Positions 12,600 to 26,409 of a DNA stretch of 64,000 bases are shown here, in pieces. The DNA is taken from the NCBI GenBank assembly GCA_018907035.1, contig JACCIC010000099.1, positions 1,054,501-1,118,500 on the forward strand. The letters run 5' to 3'. Within the stretch, counting starts at the first letter, position 1; each line of letters opens with the position of its first letter. The DNA is from Sycobia sp. Sy_11. Its lineage: Eukaryota > Arthropoda > Insecta > Hymenoptera > Epichrysomallidae. The position numbers and the translations under genes were made by a program. Under the pieces are notes generated by a model. The model did not search any database and was not told where the DNA came from. It worked only from the letters and a program-made list of their open reading frames with translations.

Positions 12600-15500
12600 A
12601 TATTAGATAATTACTATATAAGTGCGTGAAGTAGGTAATTTCTGCACTTTTATAACTTAAATATCATTTTATAAAATTAAGTAGAGTGTTAAACGTCTAT
12701 AAATCCTTCTCAATCAATGCCATTTATCCTCGCAGTGCGCCAAGTCTTGTTTCGCGTGTTAAGTGTACGAAAGTATAGTATACGGTATGGGCATATTTGC
12801 AGGTTCATCTACTCACGCCCTCTTATCATTTCTATGATAATAAACTCCATTCGTGCGAGAATAACCGATATTTTACGCACATTATATGCGATTATACTAT
12901 AGGAATTATGGCAAATAAAACTTAACATTTATTTTGATTTAATTGATGGAAACGCATTATCACGTACAATAGTTTACTAAAGACATTTAAGGTCTTATTC
13001 TTTACGTTTTCTTTCTACTATTTATTTGTTCAATTATATCTGAGATGAGTCAATAATAAATTGAATAATTTTAAGAAAATAACCACTATTAAATTAGTTT
13101 AATAATTATAAGCATCTATTAAAAAATGTAGCTCGTGAAGAATTGTACATTTTTGATTGTTCGATTAATCATTATAGATATAAATTTATTAGTAAAGAAA
13201 ACCCGAAAATTTATTCGCTAAGATAAAACCATATTATTTAATGGTTTTTATTAAGCTAGTAAATTTGCATCAGTTTTGTTTTTGAAATGCATTATAAAAA
13301 AATAGACTTGGCAATATACATAAGGAAATTAAGGGATTTTAATAGTGTAAAAAAGTTTAAAGAATTGATAAAATCTTTATGCCTTTTTTTATTAAATAGC
13401 TAATACTAAAAAAAATTTAACTATCAATACTGAAATTTTAAGCCATTTTACAAAGATACTTGAGCGCGTTTTTAAGCAATAATTCGCTTCGAAGTGTTTA
13501 GTTCCGGAGAGCATTACATTTTACGCGGCTATACCGGCAGTAGAGACCATTTTAAGGCCCATTTATCGGCGCGAACTCGAACACGCCTTGAATTGAGGCA
13601 TGTGGTTCAACTTGATACAGAAGATTAGCTTGTGCAAGATTTTTCTGCTTCAAAAGGAATAATAAGAGTAAGAAGTATCGAACGGCAGTTGATGGCGTAT
13701 AATTTTTTGAAAGAAAATCTACATATACCGAGATGGGGAGATTTGAACTACGTCAGAGTCGAATTAAAATTTATCTCGGAACTCGGCGTATATAAAAAAC
13801 TGAAGTTATACGCAGAGTCTCTATATCTATAAGTTTTATCTTAGCTAAATCAGATAATAAATGTTTTTGTAGCTTTTTATTTATTTTTTGTCAAGACATT
13901 AAATTGATTAATTTTCGGGTAAAAATTATATATTCGGCATCAGAGCTGTAATTACTGTAGATCACGACGATCATTTTTTGTTCCTCAGCGGAAGCCGTCA
14001 AAGCAATCCTTCGTCCGACTTAAGCCTGCGCTCGCGTACAAACATCGCATTATTCATAACAATGTAGCTAACAGATTTTAATGATAAAGTGCAAGGTTTA
14101 ATTTTTGAAAACAAACGTTCATATTATATACCAAAAAACCCCAGTACAAAAGCCACTATTACATTACATAAAACAGAGTAGAATTTTCTATGTTGAAAGC
14201 TCGCCGCACTTAATTTTTTAATCGATTATATAAGAAATTGTCTTTTTCATTTTTCTTCTCGAGCTAATGATAAGAAAGGTTAAGATAAGTCTTTTTACAT
14301 GGCTTTGAAATGGCTTTACATAATCGTATAAATTACTTCACAGATTTTCACGGAATAATTGTTGTAGATTTCGCGCAAGTTTCGTATTCTTAAGTAACTG
14401 TGTGGCTAGAGAATAGCATACAGAAAGAGAAATTAATACAAATAATATTTTCATAAATTTGAAACAATTATTAAAGTGAAGAAAAACATTTAGAAGAATT
14501 AGTGAATTACTTTGAAATAATATTATTTTAAAGTGTTACATGCATGAATCGAACATGTACAAAATGTAATAAGAATTCAATACAAACTAGGTCAACGACA
14601 AAATTATTGAGAAAAAGTATTTTGAAAATAGTAGTTTTAAGATTTGCCAACACCCTGGTAGAAATTAAACCAATTTTAATGTTTTCAGGTTATATTTAAT
14701 GATTATTGACTAATAATAATAAGTAATTATCTGGGCATTTTTAGTACTTTTTAAGAAACTGACCAATTTTTACTCTAAATACTTTCGATTTTTACGAAAT
14801 TATACCACAATTGTGACAATTATAATGCTTTTTTATGACCTTTTATTTAATAACTGCTTATACCTTTTTATAAAGTATTTTATATATTAATATTAAGGTT
14901 ATCATCGACACGATAAAGTTATACATTTATTCACATTATTCAAAATTATTTTATAATCCTTGATATAAGATTAAAGCATCTCAACGTTTTGAGAGTATAT
15001 ACATATCGGATAATATTTATGGCACGATACTGAATAATATCTAGAAATCTCAAGAAAATAATATGTATTTAATACGCTTGATTTGATGCAGATGGTTTAA
15101 AAAATTATTTAATTAAGTTATACATCTTATTTGTATTATTTGTAAATATTTATATTTAAATATTTTGTACAAGTAAATTACCTTATTATTAGTTATTGCT
15201 TTTATCCAGAAATTAAAATTTATAATTAATTTTGAGTTACATCCAATAATCTTACACAATTTGAGGGACTGAACACATGTTTATTACATGATTAAAATGG
15301 AAGGTATTTTACAATTAAAAATTTGTGCACGCACTCGTTTTTGGCACAACACAGTAGAATTTCACCTTCTTCTCCATTCGTGAACTTTATAAAAATTTTA
15401 CAAAAATAGCAAAAAGTATAGATTGTATTGTGAATTCCAAATGCAGGCCGGATGTTATACTTGATTATTATTTAAAGAACGAACGCGCACAGGTGTCGTA

Positions 15501-17493
15501 ATCGCAATAGTGCATCAAACACGTTCAATTATTCTAAGAACAGCCAGAGAAATTTCGCCCAGGTAAAAAATGCACGCGCGCATTCTGCCTGAATGCGCGA
15601 GCTGCAGTATACATATTAACGAGGGAAGTTCATTACCTCCACACCGCCATTCTTAATATTGTAGTGGTCTGATATTTCATAGTCGAAATTTACGGAGTAT
15701 TGAAAGGAACAGAAGTTTTATGAATTTTATGAATATGGAGTTTTGCAATTCGATGTGAGAAAATAGTTTCTGAAAGACGCAATAATTTTTTTTACTTAGT
15801 TAAAGAAAATTCTCGAAAATTCGAACAAATATAATAAACAATTTTATTTTACAAAACAATTTTTATTTGTTAAAAAATTCTTGCATTTTAATTGAATAGC
15901 GTAAATTATAATTAAGGATAATTTGAAGAAAAGAAGTAATAAAAGTTCGATTTCTCATTAATGCTGATATTGGCAGGTTTAGTGCTGTAGGTACTTTTAA
16001 TTAGCCATAATTATCGTATAATTATTGTCAGTAGAGCAAAACTAATGTAATAAGTACGTGGCTCACGTTGACTTAATTGTAATGTGAAAAATATCGAGAC
16101 GAGTATAAATTGATTGGTGCTATGAAGTTTTCTTATTTCTAGAATTGTAATTTTACATTCTAAACAATGTTCTGGATTAAAAGTTTGTCGTGTCAAAACT
16201 CAATATAGAATTCAATTTCAAAAATATATTTATAGTTGCGTGATAATTAATGTAATTTGCAATGGGTTCGTTATTTCTTGGATTACTGGAATAATTTCCA
16301 ATTACGGAAGAAAAAGTCGCCCACTTATTATTTCAGAACAATATTTACGTTTCCTTTCTGGACTGTGTGAAATACAAATCTAATCGACATCACATTCTAT
16401 ACTTAAGACTGGGTTAACTTCGAGAAAGTAAAATACTTATTTCGGATTGTTTCATTTGTTATAATAATTATCGTTGCCTAAGCGCAAAATGTAACTTTCA
16501 TGTAAAATTCTGAAGGTTGTTGACTGTTTCAAAGCATTCGACACGAATTGCTTTGAAAATTAAATTCTACTAAGAATACGTTCATTGTCCATTTTTTTCT
16601 TATCAAGATTGCTTCACATCTTTATCAATTACCCATGCACAGATGCAGGAATTTTCTCGGCTTTTGATCGATTTGGTGAAATTCATTTGTTACCGATTCA
16701 TCATAATAAACTTATGAGATTCATAATAAAACTTTTGCATTTCAGGATCGAGATCTCTGAAATTTTTTTATTTATTTGGAATAGAAGATTTGCTCACCGA
16801 TTCCAGCTCTGTCCCACCTCCTTCATAGGAAAAACCGACCGCAAAGCCGAATTCCCGTAGCAATATAAAAAACTATAATGTGTTAAATACGTACATATAA
16901 TTTACAGAGTAATGCCATAAAACTCTCCCCGGCCGGGGCAGTTCTAGAATGCTAAATATGCATAGGCAGGTCAACAAGTTCATTTTCCTCGTTCCTTTTT
17001 TCTAGCAAGTTGTTGCGCAATCGGTACTGCGCCGACGCAGCAAAGGAAAAACATAATGCGCAAGCACGCCTCTACTGAGCGCCGACTTTTTGCATTTTTC
17101 CAGGCTAGCGGAATAATGGAAAAACAAATGGCTCCGGACAAGAGTAGTTTTTTTCAAAAGAAGTCGGCAAGATCTTTTCTTTTCATCCTTGAGGGATGTA
17201 TATGTGGCTAACCATTGTACCGATTTTTTTCTTTGTGTTTTAACTGGAATTGTAAAATAATTTAAATAAATTATACAGTTTCATATATTTTTTCACCCTT
17301 CGGGAATATATTTATTTAAACTTTTAATTTTGTTCATGGATCTATATTTGACTTTCTTTTGAGATTTTAATAAAAGATTTGATTCTGCATGATAAAGTTT
17401 GCGTTATATTAAATTAATTATAAAAATGATTTATACTAATCAATTTTGATCAGAATTATAAGTGAATATTGAACTATATATATATATATATAT

Positions 17494-17561
<68 letters not shown>

Positions 17562-19290
17562 TTATGAGATTTTAATCCGAATAAAACAAATTCAACCAAA
17601 TTCGAAAACAACTGTGATTACATAAATAAAAATCTTATATGACTTTGTTCAAGTGCTCTTTGTTTAATTTATCCTAATATATATTTTATATTTATATATA
17701 ATTTATATTTTCATTTGTATTAAATTAAAATATATTAACTTAATTTATATTTAATTTGAATTATTGCTTACAATTGTGACCTTATAATTAATTATATAAT
17801 TCAAAATTTCTTTACTTTAATTTTAAGAATACACAATGCTTTTTAAGTTCAACAATTTATTTCTCAATAATGGATAAAAAATCTATTGCAATAATATTAG
17901 TTTTGAAACACAACGTTATCTCATAAGTTTTATCTTTGACGGTGGTCATCTTGTTTTGATGAGGAAAAATATTATGAACAGTAGATGGCAATATAATAAT
18001 TTGTATACTTATATATATTATTTGAGATAGATAGACATATAGTTATCTTCAATTTCATCCATGAAGTAATTGAACCAGAATATGTTTATATTCGCATTTA
18101 ACTCTAAAATAGTAGTTTTCGTACTTAAAGCGAAAATAGAACTTTAAGTGAAATTCAAGTTCATTTAAGTTAACTTTAAGTTAGAACCTAATTAGAACTT
18201 TACGGATTCGAATGGTAAGGTAGTAGTGTCTGAGGCCCTGAGAAACAACTCTCAGTGATCGCGACTATTAACATGAGGCACGTACGTAAGCAAAGTCACA
18301 TGGTATGACCTTCGAACAATTTCTAAAATCACTATTTTTTAGACAATCATCGAAAATGTAGATTTTAGATAAAAGGTGTTTTTAATGAAATCAAAACTAA
18401 AAATTATTGCTTCAACGTTTCGTCAAGCGGTTGCTAACCTCTTTTGATACTTTATTATTAAAAATCATACCAAAATTAAAAAATAAAATATTTGCAAAAG
18501 AAATGAAATGCAGAATTCTTTTTAACAGATTCAAATATAAAACGCTATCTATACAAATTAAAAAAAATTGAAACATTAAATAAATTTACTGCATGCATTA
18601 GTGCCCATATTAAAATTTATGAAGCAATTAAATTAGTTGATTACCGTGAAACAGAATGACTCGATGTGAGGAAAGTGAATGAGTTACATTCAGTAAATAC
18701 AGAAGTCGGACATAAGGAGTCAAAGATGGGGTTGTTGAACTCAGTCAGATATAAACACAATTTAAATATTTTTTTCTCATGCGTGGATAATAATTATATG
18801 GCAGTTGTCCGTGTCCTAAATTGACAATTGCATGCATTTCTATAACATCGCACAAAAACTTTGAGATATGAGAAAAAACCGAAACTTCAGTCTATTGAAC
18901 AATGTGAAAAAAATTGAACACGCTTGATTCTGTCGATTTGCCCTGTGGATACGAAATAATTAACCTCTAATCTAGAAGATGCGATGTGGAACTTGTTCGA
19001 TATAATTGCCAAAATTGCTCTACTTTGGTAATACGTCCCATTTTCTTCGCTCGTGTGATATGAACGGCACCCTCTTATGTCTGTTTTTCATTATGTACAT
19101 TGAGCATTTCTGACACGATCTTTGAAGCTCTGTCTAGTTTACCGATGAACATATTTGAAAAACTTTAGTAAAATATTTTATCAACAGCGATCGCCATCAA
19201 TTTATCGAGGCGCTTGTTTAACCAAGGAATATGGTACTCAAAAATGAATATATACGTCTAATTTTACTCTTTTTCACTATGAAGGGTAAA
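12600..19290. other. AT-rich DNA, no recognised gene
   Basis: Only short frames occur. Notable details are a perfect 12-bp palindrome CCCCGGCCGGGG at 16927-16938 and a long (TA)n at 17475-17556. I see no gene. Confidence 0.5.
17475..17556. repeat. (TA)n microsatellite
   Basis: An approximately 80-base TA tract interrupted once by ACATACA. Confidence 0.95.
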
Positions 19291-19577
19291 AACAACTGCT
19301 CTTCTACTTCGACGTAATAATAATTCGCCGAAATCCTTGGCCGCCAAAAGCCACTACCACGAGCGGAATCCCGGGACCGCGTCGCCGGGGCCGAATCAGA
19401 AAGCGCGGAGATACCCTCCCCCTAGGCTCCTCCCCTCCCAACGCGCGCGCATTTTCAAAGTCGCGCGCACAATGCAGGCGCAGGCGAGGCAGCGCCGCGC
19501 GCAGGTTCGTGCTTGTGGGGGCCCGGCACATGGGCGGGCCCCCCATCGTTCGGCCGCGGCTCGCGAACGGGGGGCCC

Positions 19578-19585
19578 TATATAAG
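19578..19585 (+). promoter_or_regulatory. TATA box of the cuticular protein gene
   Basis: TATATAAG lies 150 bases upstream of the inferred start codon, inside a GC-rich stretch, as expected for an insect cuticle gene with a TATA promoter. The transcription start should fall near 19605-19612, giving a 5' UTR of about 120 bases that contains a (CGA)n run just before the ATG. The start site is inferred. Confidence 0.65.
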
Positions 19586-19727
19586 CGGCGCCGCGTGCAG
19601 CGTTAGCCGATCTTTATACACAAGCGGAATATCGCCGCGCATCGCCGCCCTCCCTGACGACTAACCAGCGCAGCAAGCGTACGACAGGACTACGATTATC
19701 ATCACGCCGACGACGACGACGACGACG

Positions 19728-20932
19728 ATGCGTTTACTAGTGAGTCCTCGACAGAGAAATCATTAATACACGATTCTATAAAATTGTATAATTTGCGCGC
19801 GAGCGCGTCTCGGTTCGAGCGCACAGTGCGATGGTCCGTCGCGCGTCCCTTTCTTGTTACGTGCCACGCACTTCCCTATACGACGGCGTTTCTGTATTAT
19901 GTCACTTCTTCTTCTTTTTCTTCCTTTTGTTCGTTTTACTTGCGTAAAACGACGTTCACGGATCGCGAGTTATGGTTTTGTGACTTGTTGTAGTGTGAAG
20001 TGCTTCTAATGTTCGACTTGATTTCAAGAAATCGATCGCGAAGAGTTTAAGGGTCTATGTAGACGTTCTTAACAATTTATGGGTGATAATTTATTACTGC
20101 ATTACTGCCGAGGAAGGTATTTGCCCAAATTATACGGTATATTACTAGTTGTCATTTTTTCGTTCTAAATACTAAATCATTTGTGAACGATTTGTTTCAT
20201 TCTTGATGTTCTAGTTGAATTATATTTTCTTTCTATAGAAAAAAACAAATTTATTGACTTTATTACTATTACGTACATAATGAAAATAATAATTTAATAT
20301 TTTTAATACATATAATAGATGCATTGGTATAATAATATTTGCTGATTACATAGTTGATGACTCCATGGATAATACGCTCTATGTTCTTTATAAAAAATTC
20401 ATTGCGACAATTACAATAGTACTTAGCGTGATAAATAATACTTATAAATGAAATTTTAGAATTTATTTACAGTTCTACAACTTAGCATTGTCACTTTTGA
20501 TAATGCCGATTATTATCTTAGCTTCTAAAAAGTATAATCGTTTTAAAATTACATTCCCAAACGAGTCTTAGAAAATGCAAACAGACGAGCAATTATTTTC
20601 CACAGGGCGAAATTAATCTTCTTTAATTCTCCGTGGCTATTTAAAAAGCCTAGATATGATAATTCGCCAAGCCCAAAAATCCCGACGATCCGCCTATATA
20701 TATATATGCTGCTTTGTAAATACCGGTGTAGCAAAATTCCAGCAAAGGTTAGCCGTTATATATTTGCAGATCGGAAACTACGACCGGCACAGCGCCTTCG
20801 CGGTGTACACCATAATATATAGAAAAGGGGCGCGGTACAGGTTTGAATTCTCGAATGGCTCGGGCAGGAGATCGTAATATACCTGCAACAGTGCATCAGT
20901 GCATATCTACGTACTTGCAAGTGTACGTATAT

Positions 20933-20994
<62 letters not shown>

Positions 20995-23599
20995 ACAAAC
21001 GCGCGGCGCGGATTATGCAAGAGGCATTATTGGGAAAGCGCGATATGAACCCGCGCGATCGAGTTGATATGGCGCCTGTGCGTGACCGGCACTCTAATAT
21101 GGAGGAGGACGTCGCCCTGCAACAACATCTATTATATATGCTATACTAACCACTTGCTTTTTTCTCCGTCTGTTTTTCAGGTGCAGCTGACGGTGGCGCT
21201 CTGCGTCGGAGCTACCCTGGCTCAGTACGGGCCGACGACACCGGTGCCGATTTTGAAACAAATAAACAGGTGAGGGAGACAGAAGCGCGAGATGCGCCGC
21301 CCCCGTGCCGAGTAATTGCCAGCTATATACGGGGATAATTTTGCTCCATTGTTGTAGCCGCTCCCGCGGACAATGGACGAGATTATACCGGGGCCCCCGC
21401 GAGACGGAGGAGATTATTATTGACTGGAGTTTGTCGCTGGCGAAAATTCTTTTCTGTTCCCGTCGGTTTTTCTCTTCTTTTTTTTTATTTTTTCATTGTT
21501 TTCGTACAGAGGGGGTCGTAAAAAATACCGGATTGCGCGATTGATTACATATTGCGAGCCAGGGAAATGCTCCTTTGTATGCATAATCGACGCCAGTAGT
21601 GTCTCAGAATGGGAGTATTGACTTTTCATGCTTAATAAAAAAAAAGACTTGCTAACTTATGCATCGATTGATATATTGAGTAATTTCTTTTTATACATTG
21701 ATATACTGCTCGTTTTCCATATAAATAATGAAGTTATCTCAGAAATAATTTATAAATACAGAGTTGCAACGAGTTAATTGCAGTTCAAATTAATTATTAA
21801 TTTTATACAATTAGAGACATGAATAGTTTATGCAAGTTATTTATGAATACGTAAATTGTTAAGTGAATTCTAGCAATAATTTATACTTAAGATTTATTTG
21901 AAAAATTCATAGTATTTTATAAATATTAATGTACTTCCCAACATTGAGTTAATTCGATTTACAATTATCGTTTTCTTAAAATCGGTATTTAAATTAAGTG
22001 GTAGTTTTAAACGAAGTGTGAAATTTATACCTTGCAAAGTTTTTCAATAATTTCTGCTTGCTAAACGTATGTTTAACGATGACGTATACTTAAAAGCTAA
22101 TTCGAGGTCTCGTAACTTGATTTCGCTTTTCGTATAATAGTTTTAATATATTCATAATTATTTTGGTCATCAGTAATGATTATATTGATTTTTGATTGAG
22201 TTCGTGCATAAAGAACTGTATAATTTATTTTTGATTGTGCATAGGTAACAATAAATATGAAGCTTTGTAATTATTTTTTAAATATTCTATATCTATATTG
22301 TGTTTCTTGTAAAAGCACAAGATTAAACAAAATATTTAAAGTTTGTTTAGTTAATTTGATTAAGAACAAAATTTATAGCAAAATTTCATATATATTCAAT
22401 GAAAAATTAAAATAACATATTAATATAAAACAGCATCAAATAATACATATATAAAAACTTCAGTATCGTCTACAACGATATATCAATTTGTTATTTGTTT
22501 ATTCATTTGTTGAATAAATGGAGAAATTTGCTATGTTCCAAAATTAAAATAATAAGAATGGTTTTACTAGCGTTATTCTTATTATTTAAACTTACAGTAA
22601 CTTTTTTCTATTCAATAATTTAGTTTATAATTAATGATTTCATTCGCATATTTATCCATTTTTATTTTTATAATCAATTACTAGACGTTGACTATTGGCA
22701 AAAGAATTTTAAGGCTAAACGAACCGAGAACGAATATTTTACTTTTCTCGCCGAATCGATACAGCATATAGAGAAAGAGAATTCGGAAAACTTCCGCGTC
22801 CCCGGGGACGAGCAGCGCAGAAACTAATTGATCCATTATTACGCGCAATCCCCGTGTTCACCGAGCCGCCCCCCTTGCACGTTCCAGGCACAACGAGGAC
22901 GGCAGCTACAGCTACGGCTACGAGGCCGCGGACGGCAGCTACAAAATCGAGTCCAAGTACCCGACCGGCGAGGTGTACGGCAAGTACGGCTTCGTCGACG
23001 ACACGGGCAGCGTGCGCGAGGTCGAGTACGGCGCGTCGAGGCGCGGCTTCGAGCCCACGGGCACCGGCATCAACGTGCCGCCGCCCACGCTCCACGGCAA
23101 CAGCCTCGCGGCCGGCGGCAGGGACGACGGCCCCGAGGACGACGGCCAGTACCGCGAGGACCCGGCGATCTATTACACGGACCCAAGATACACGAACGGC
23201 GAGCGCTACGAGCCGGTGCCCCGGAAGTACCCGACCCAGAACTATCATCACCTGCATCAGCCGCTCGCCAGCTACAAACCGCTGCCCAGGTGAGAGTCGC
23301 GGACGTCTAAGATATTTATGTAGATCTCTCTAAATATATATACGTGTATATGCATGTACACGGGGAGCGATTGGATTTTTTTTATTTTTTACTTGTACTC
23401 TTAAACGGTTATGGCGCGGATTTTATAAGCGGCGTGTTATACGCGCGCGGAATGCGAGGCTCTTTTTGTTCTTCGCGCGGAGAAAAGAGATAAGTGTGCG
23501 GTGTTATGCGTGGCTGTGCTTGGAAACGGTTGACGAGCTCGCGTTAGGCTTTTCTCCGCTCATGGATCGAGTCAAGTGGAACGATTTTCAGTAGTCAAA

Positions 23600-23643
<44 letters not shown>

Positions 23644-25464
23644 TATAGTGTTTTTCTTATGAGAGAATCGTTACATATTATTATGACCTAATCTTAACAA
23701 ATTTCGACTTTTACATATACTACATTTCAGAACGTTCGTTGTTTTGTTTTTCTTTTTATTGATCGCGAGCATTGTAGACTTATACAATTCTTGATTTTTA
23801 TAGAATGCATTCGATCGTATAGTTTCGAACAATTCGTCTTATATGCCTACCCCCGGCGACTTACATCTGATATTTTGCAATATGCAATAGAACGTTACAT
23901 AGTGGGCAATTTCGGGGACTATCTTTATAAATTTATCAGTCGAACATGCATTATTATAGTGCAACTACAAAATTGATACCGATCAAATATGTGTACATCC
24001 ATATGACGGCGGGCCGCGCGAGGTGCACTCGAGCACAAATTCTTATACACAAGTTATATAATTTTAAAGTGTTTCATTTGAAAAATAGATTAGCTCCATG
24101 GCGTTACGAAATACAATTAAGTTAGCTTCATTGTTCACCCCGCAGAAAAGAATAGCAAATATATTTCGCAACGAAAAAGTAAATATCAGTTGGGGCGGGG
24201 GAGGGGGGCATGCGCATTCACGTGAAAATAAGTCATAAACAATGATAATAATTGATCGTGGGCCTTTATTATACACTTGTGCACCGTACAATCGACTCTG
24301 CGTATGAATTACTCGATGGGAATCCGTGATTGACCAGTGCGTCTGACCACTCGTTATACGCATTCCATATGAGCCTTATTGCAGTGCTTAACTTTTACAA
24401 TGTTTTTATTACTAATGTTTAATTTATTGTATTTTTTAAGGAGCAACTTGTAAAAATTTATTAGCGTACTTTAATAGATTTTACAATTATATTGCATGCT
24501 CTAAATACATCTTTTGCTTTATCTTTTATAATTAATTCAAGGACTGATATTATTCGTAAGATTTGCGAAATCTTTCAGTCCTTCCAATACTTGTTTTATA
24601 GTTTCAAAGCAATATAAACTCTTTAGGTGCGCGGCTTATGAAACAAAGTATAGTTTTTTAATATTAAATAATTTAGTATGTAATATTGTTTATTTAATGA
24701 AGAACAATTTTTCTTAACGCACGAACAGAAATAAAAAACACTTTCGTTTCGTGATGAAAAGTAGGGCAACTCCATTCTCGCGATGAAAATATTACAGCGA
24801 ATTCGTCGTATCCGTTTCCACGCATTGATAGGTCCGACGTGAACAATTAGTACAAATTCATTAGCCTCGCTGAGAATTTTTTTCATATTACCAGTAACTT
24901 ATATATGATCTTTAATCGAATTAAAGTAAAATCAAAAACTTTATACGCATATATATGAATGCGTTAGTTTTTGACAGAAAGTAACCAATAATACTAGTCT
25001 TCTACCGCAAAATATAGAATCTGCTAGTTTTCGATCTGAAATTTGAAATACGCTGTAGTCATCGCAGGGCCTGTTTTAATCGCGCTACTTTTCGTTGGTA
25101 AGGCGTCGTCTAACAAAAGCGAACGAGTCTAATGATAGAACTGCCGAAAGCAAACGTTCCTACATATAGCAAATCTGAATCTCCTGCATCCCCCAATTGT
25201 GCTTCTTCTCTTTCCAGCAACTCCGTAGCGGCGGCCTACCGACGACCGGCGCCGCTGCCGGCGCCCGCGCCTCTGCCAGTCCAGCCGCAGTACCGCCCGG
25301 AGTACCAGCCCCAGTACAGAACGCAGTACCAGCGCCACTACCAGCCGGCTCCGGCCCCGTACCGGCCGCTCCCGGCACCACCGGCGTCGAGCCGCTACAG
25401 CGCCCAGCCTGTCTCCCATCTCGACTCGAACCTCGCCGCATACAGCGTGAATTACAGGCGATGA
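19728..25464 (+). CDS. RR-type cuticular protein, four exons, 249 residues
   Basis: Exons are inferred at 19728-19739, 21181-21269, 22888-23289 and 25218-25464. All introns have GT-AG ends and the summed frame is 750 nt with a TGA stop. Exon 1 encodes only Met-Arg-Leu-Leu, a layout common in insect cuticle genes. Residues 1-18 form a signal peptide with likely cleavage after Ala18. Residues 35-95 are a Rebers-Riddiford chitin-binding domain (start HNEDGSYSYGYEAADGSY, later GKYGFVDDTG and VEYGASRRGF). Residues 169-249 are a Pro/Tyr/Gln-rich tail with repeated PQY-type units. From family knowledge, such secreted proteins bind chitin in the extracellular cuticle. The domain resembles the Drosophila Cpr97E group from memory, so I give no symbol. 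Exons are much more GC-rich than the introns. Confidence 0.85.
19740..21180 (+). other. Intron 1 of the cuticular protein gene
   Basis: The donor is GTGAGT directly after the four-codon first exon. The acceptor is TTTTTCAG at 21173-21180, preceded by a pyrimidine tract. The intron contains a GC-rich stretch and a (TA)n tract near its 3' end. Large first introns often carry regulatory elements, but none is identified here. Confidence 0.7.
20939..20992. repeat. (TA)n microsatellite in intron 1
   Basis: A TA tract of about 54 bases flanked on both sides by GC-rich sequence, about 190 bases upstream of exon 2. Confidence 0.95.
21270..22887 (+). other. Intron 2 of the cuticular protein gene
   Basis: The donor GTGAGG follows AAC-AG and the acceptor is GTTCCAG. 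The junction codon is AG|G (Arg34). The interior is AT-rich and no other feature is seen. Confidence 0.75.
23290..25217 (+). other. Intron 3 of the cuticular protein gene
   Basis: The donor GTGAGA follows CCC-AG and the acceptor is CTTTCCAG; the junction codon AG|C encodes Ser168. Read-through into the intron meets a TGA one codon later, so intron retention would give a short form lacking the Pro/Tyr-rich tail. The intron holds a (TA)n at 23602-23640 and a G-run cluster near 24192-24210. Confidence 0.75.
23602..23640. repeat. (TA)n microsatellite in intron 3
   Basis: A 39-base TA tract. Confidence 0.95.
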
Positions 25465-25503
25465 GAGGCCTCCTCCACGAGACGTCCCGCGCATCACCAA
25501 TGC

Positions 25504-25507
<4 letters not shown>

Positions 25508-25559
<52 letters not shown>
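25508..25559. repeat. (TA)n microsatellite in the 3' UTR
   Basis: A 52-base TA tract that starts 43 bases after the cuticle-gene stop codon. It therefore probably lies in the 3' UTR and would form a long self-pairing AU hairpin in the mRNA. No canonical AATAAA is obvious nearby; an ATTAAA occurs at about 25806. Confidence 0.9.
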
Positions 25560-25562
<3 letters not shown>

Positions 25563-25979
25563 CTCGCGCACGACGTGTAAGGCGTTTCTCTCGTTTCGCG
25601 TTCTTCTGGCCGATTTGTACATATTATCGTAGACTTTGCGCCCGTAACGTTAAATTATTGTCTATACAATTATTCGCTACAGTACTTCGCCGGTTTCCAA
25701 TTGTATATCAAATTCTCGTAGATACTCTGCACTGCGTATAAAAAAATGTGTAAACCGTTTATATTCATATTAGCTCGATTAACGATTTCGCTTTAATATC
25801 GCATGATTAAAGATATTTAATCAAACTGATAGGGATAACGAATATTTTCATATATCCAAAAAGTTTGAAAATTGATTTCTCATCGTTGATTACGATTTGC
25901 AAAGCGAGCGAGTAAAAGAGAGCAACCCCAATTATTTATATACCATATCATTAATATTCGAATATACTTATTATCTTTA

Positions 25980-26339
25980 CCAGGAATAGACTCGCGATCG
26001 CGTATATTTATCGCACAGCGACGGATCGTCCGATTCATTGTTCCGGGCAGCCGTGCTCGCGCGCGTAGGTCGCAGAAGCACTAACGCGCGTCGGTGCCGT
26101 TCTCCGATCCATTTTACCTCTTGTATATATACAATATATGTGCTACTCTTAGCTATATATACATATATACACACGGAGAGCGGCCTGTTCATCCTCGGTG
26201 CAAGGTCTCGCCGCGCTCTCGCTTCTCAAAGTTCACACAGCGGCGAACTCGCGGACGCCCTCGCGCATTCGGATAAATCGATCCTTTACGTAAATCGTCT
26301 GCACGACCGCACGTATTAATACTGCAAATCTGTATTAGT

Positions 26340-26409
<70 letters not shown>

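Noticed and set aside
13632..13832. 66-residue + strand frame
   Set aside because: It has no family features and no splice or promoter context, and its length is within chance for this composition.
16585..16860. 91-residue + strand frame
   Set aside because: No domain or signal was recognised, and it is isolated in AT-rich DNA.
16927..16938. Perfect palindrome CCCCGGCCGGGG
   Set aside because: It is short and isolated. It may be a binding site, but nothing around it supports a claim.
22739..23333. Long frames antisense to or out of phase with cuticle exon 3
   Set aside because: They are shadows of the GC-rich coding exon. The exon 3 frame is fixed by the chitin-binding domain and by matching splice phases.
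25129..25580. Alternative frames over cuticle exon 4, one running into the (TA)n
   Set aside because: The spliced frame gives a continuous Pro/Tyr-rich tail and a stop. The others are compositional shadows.
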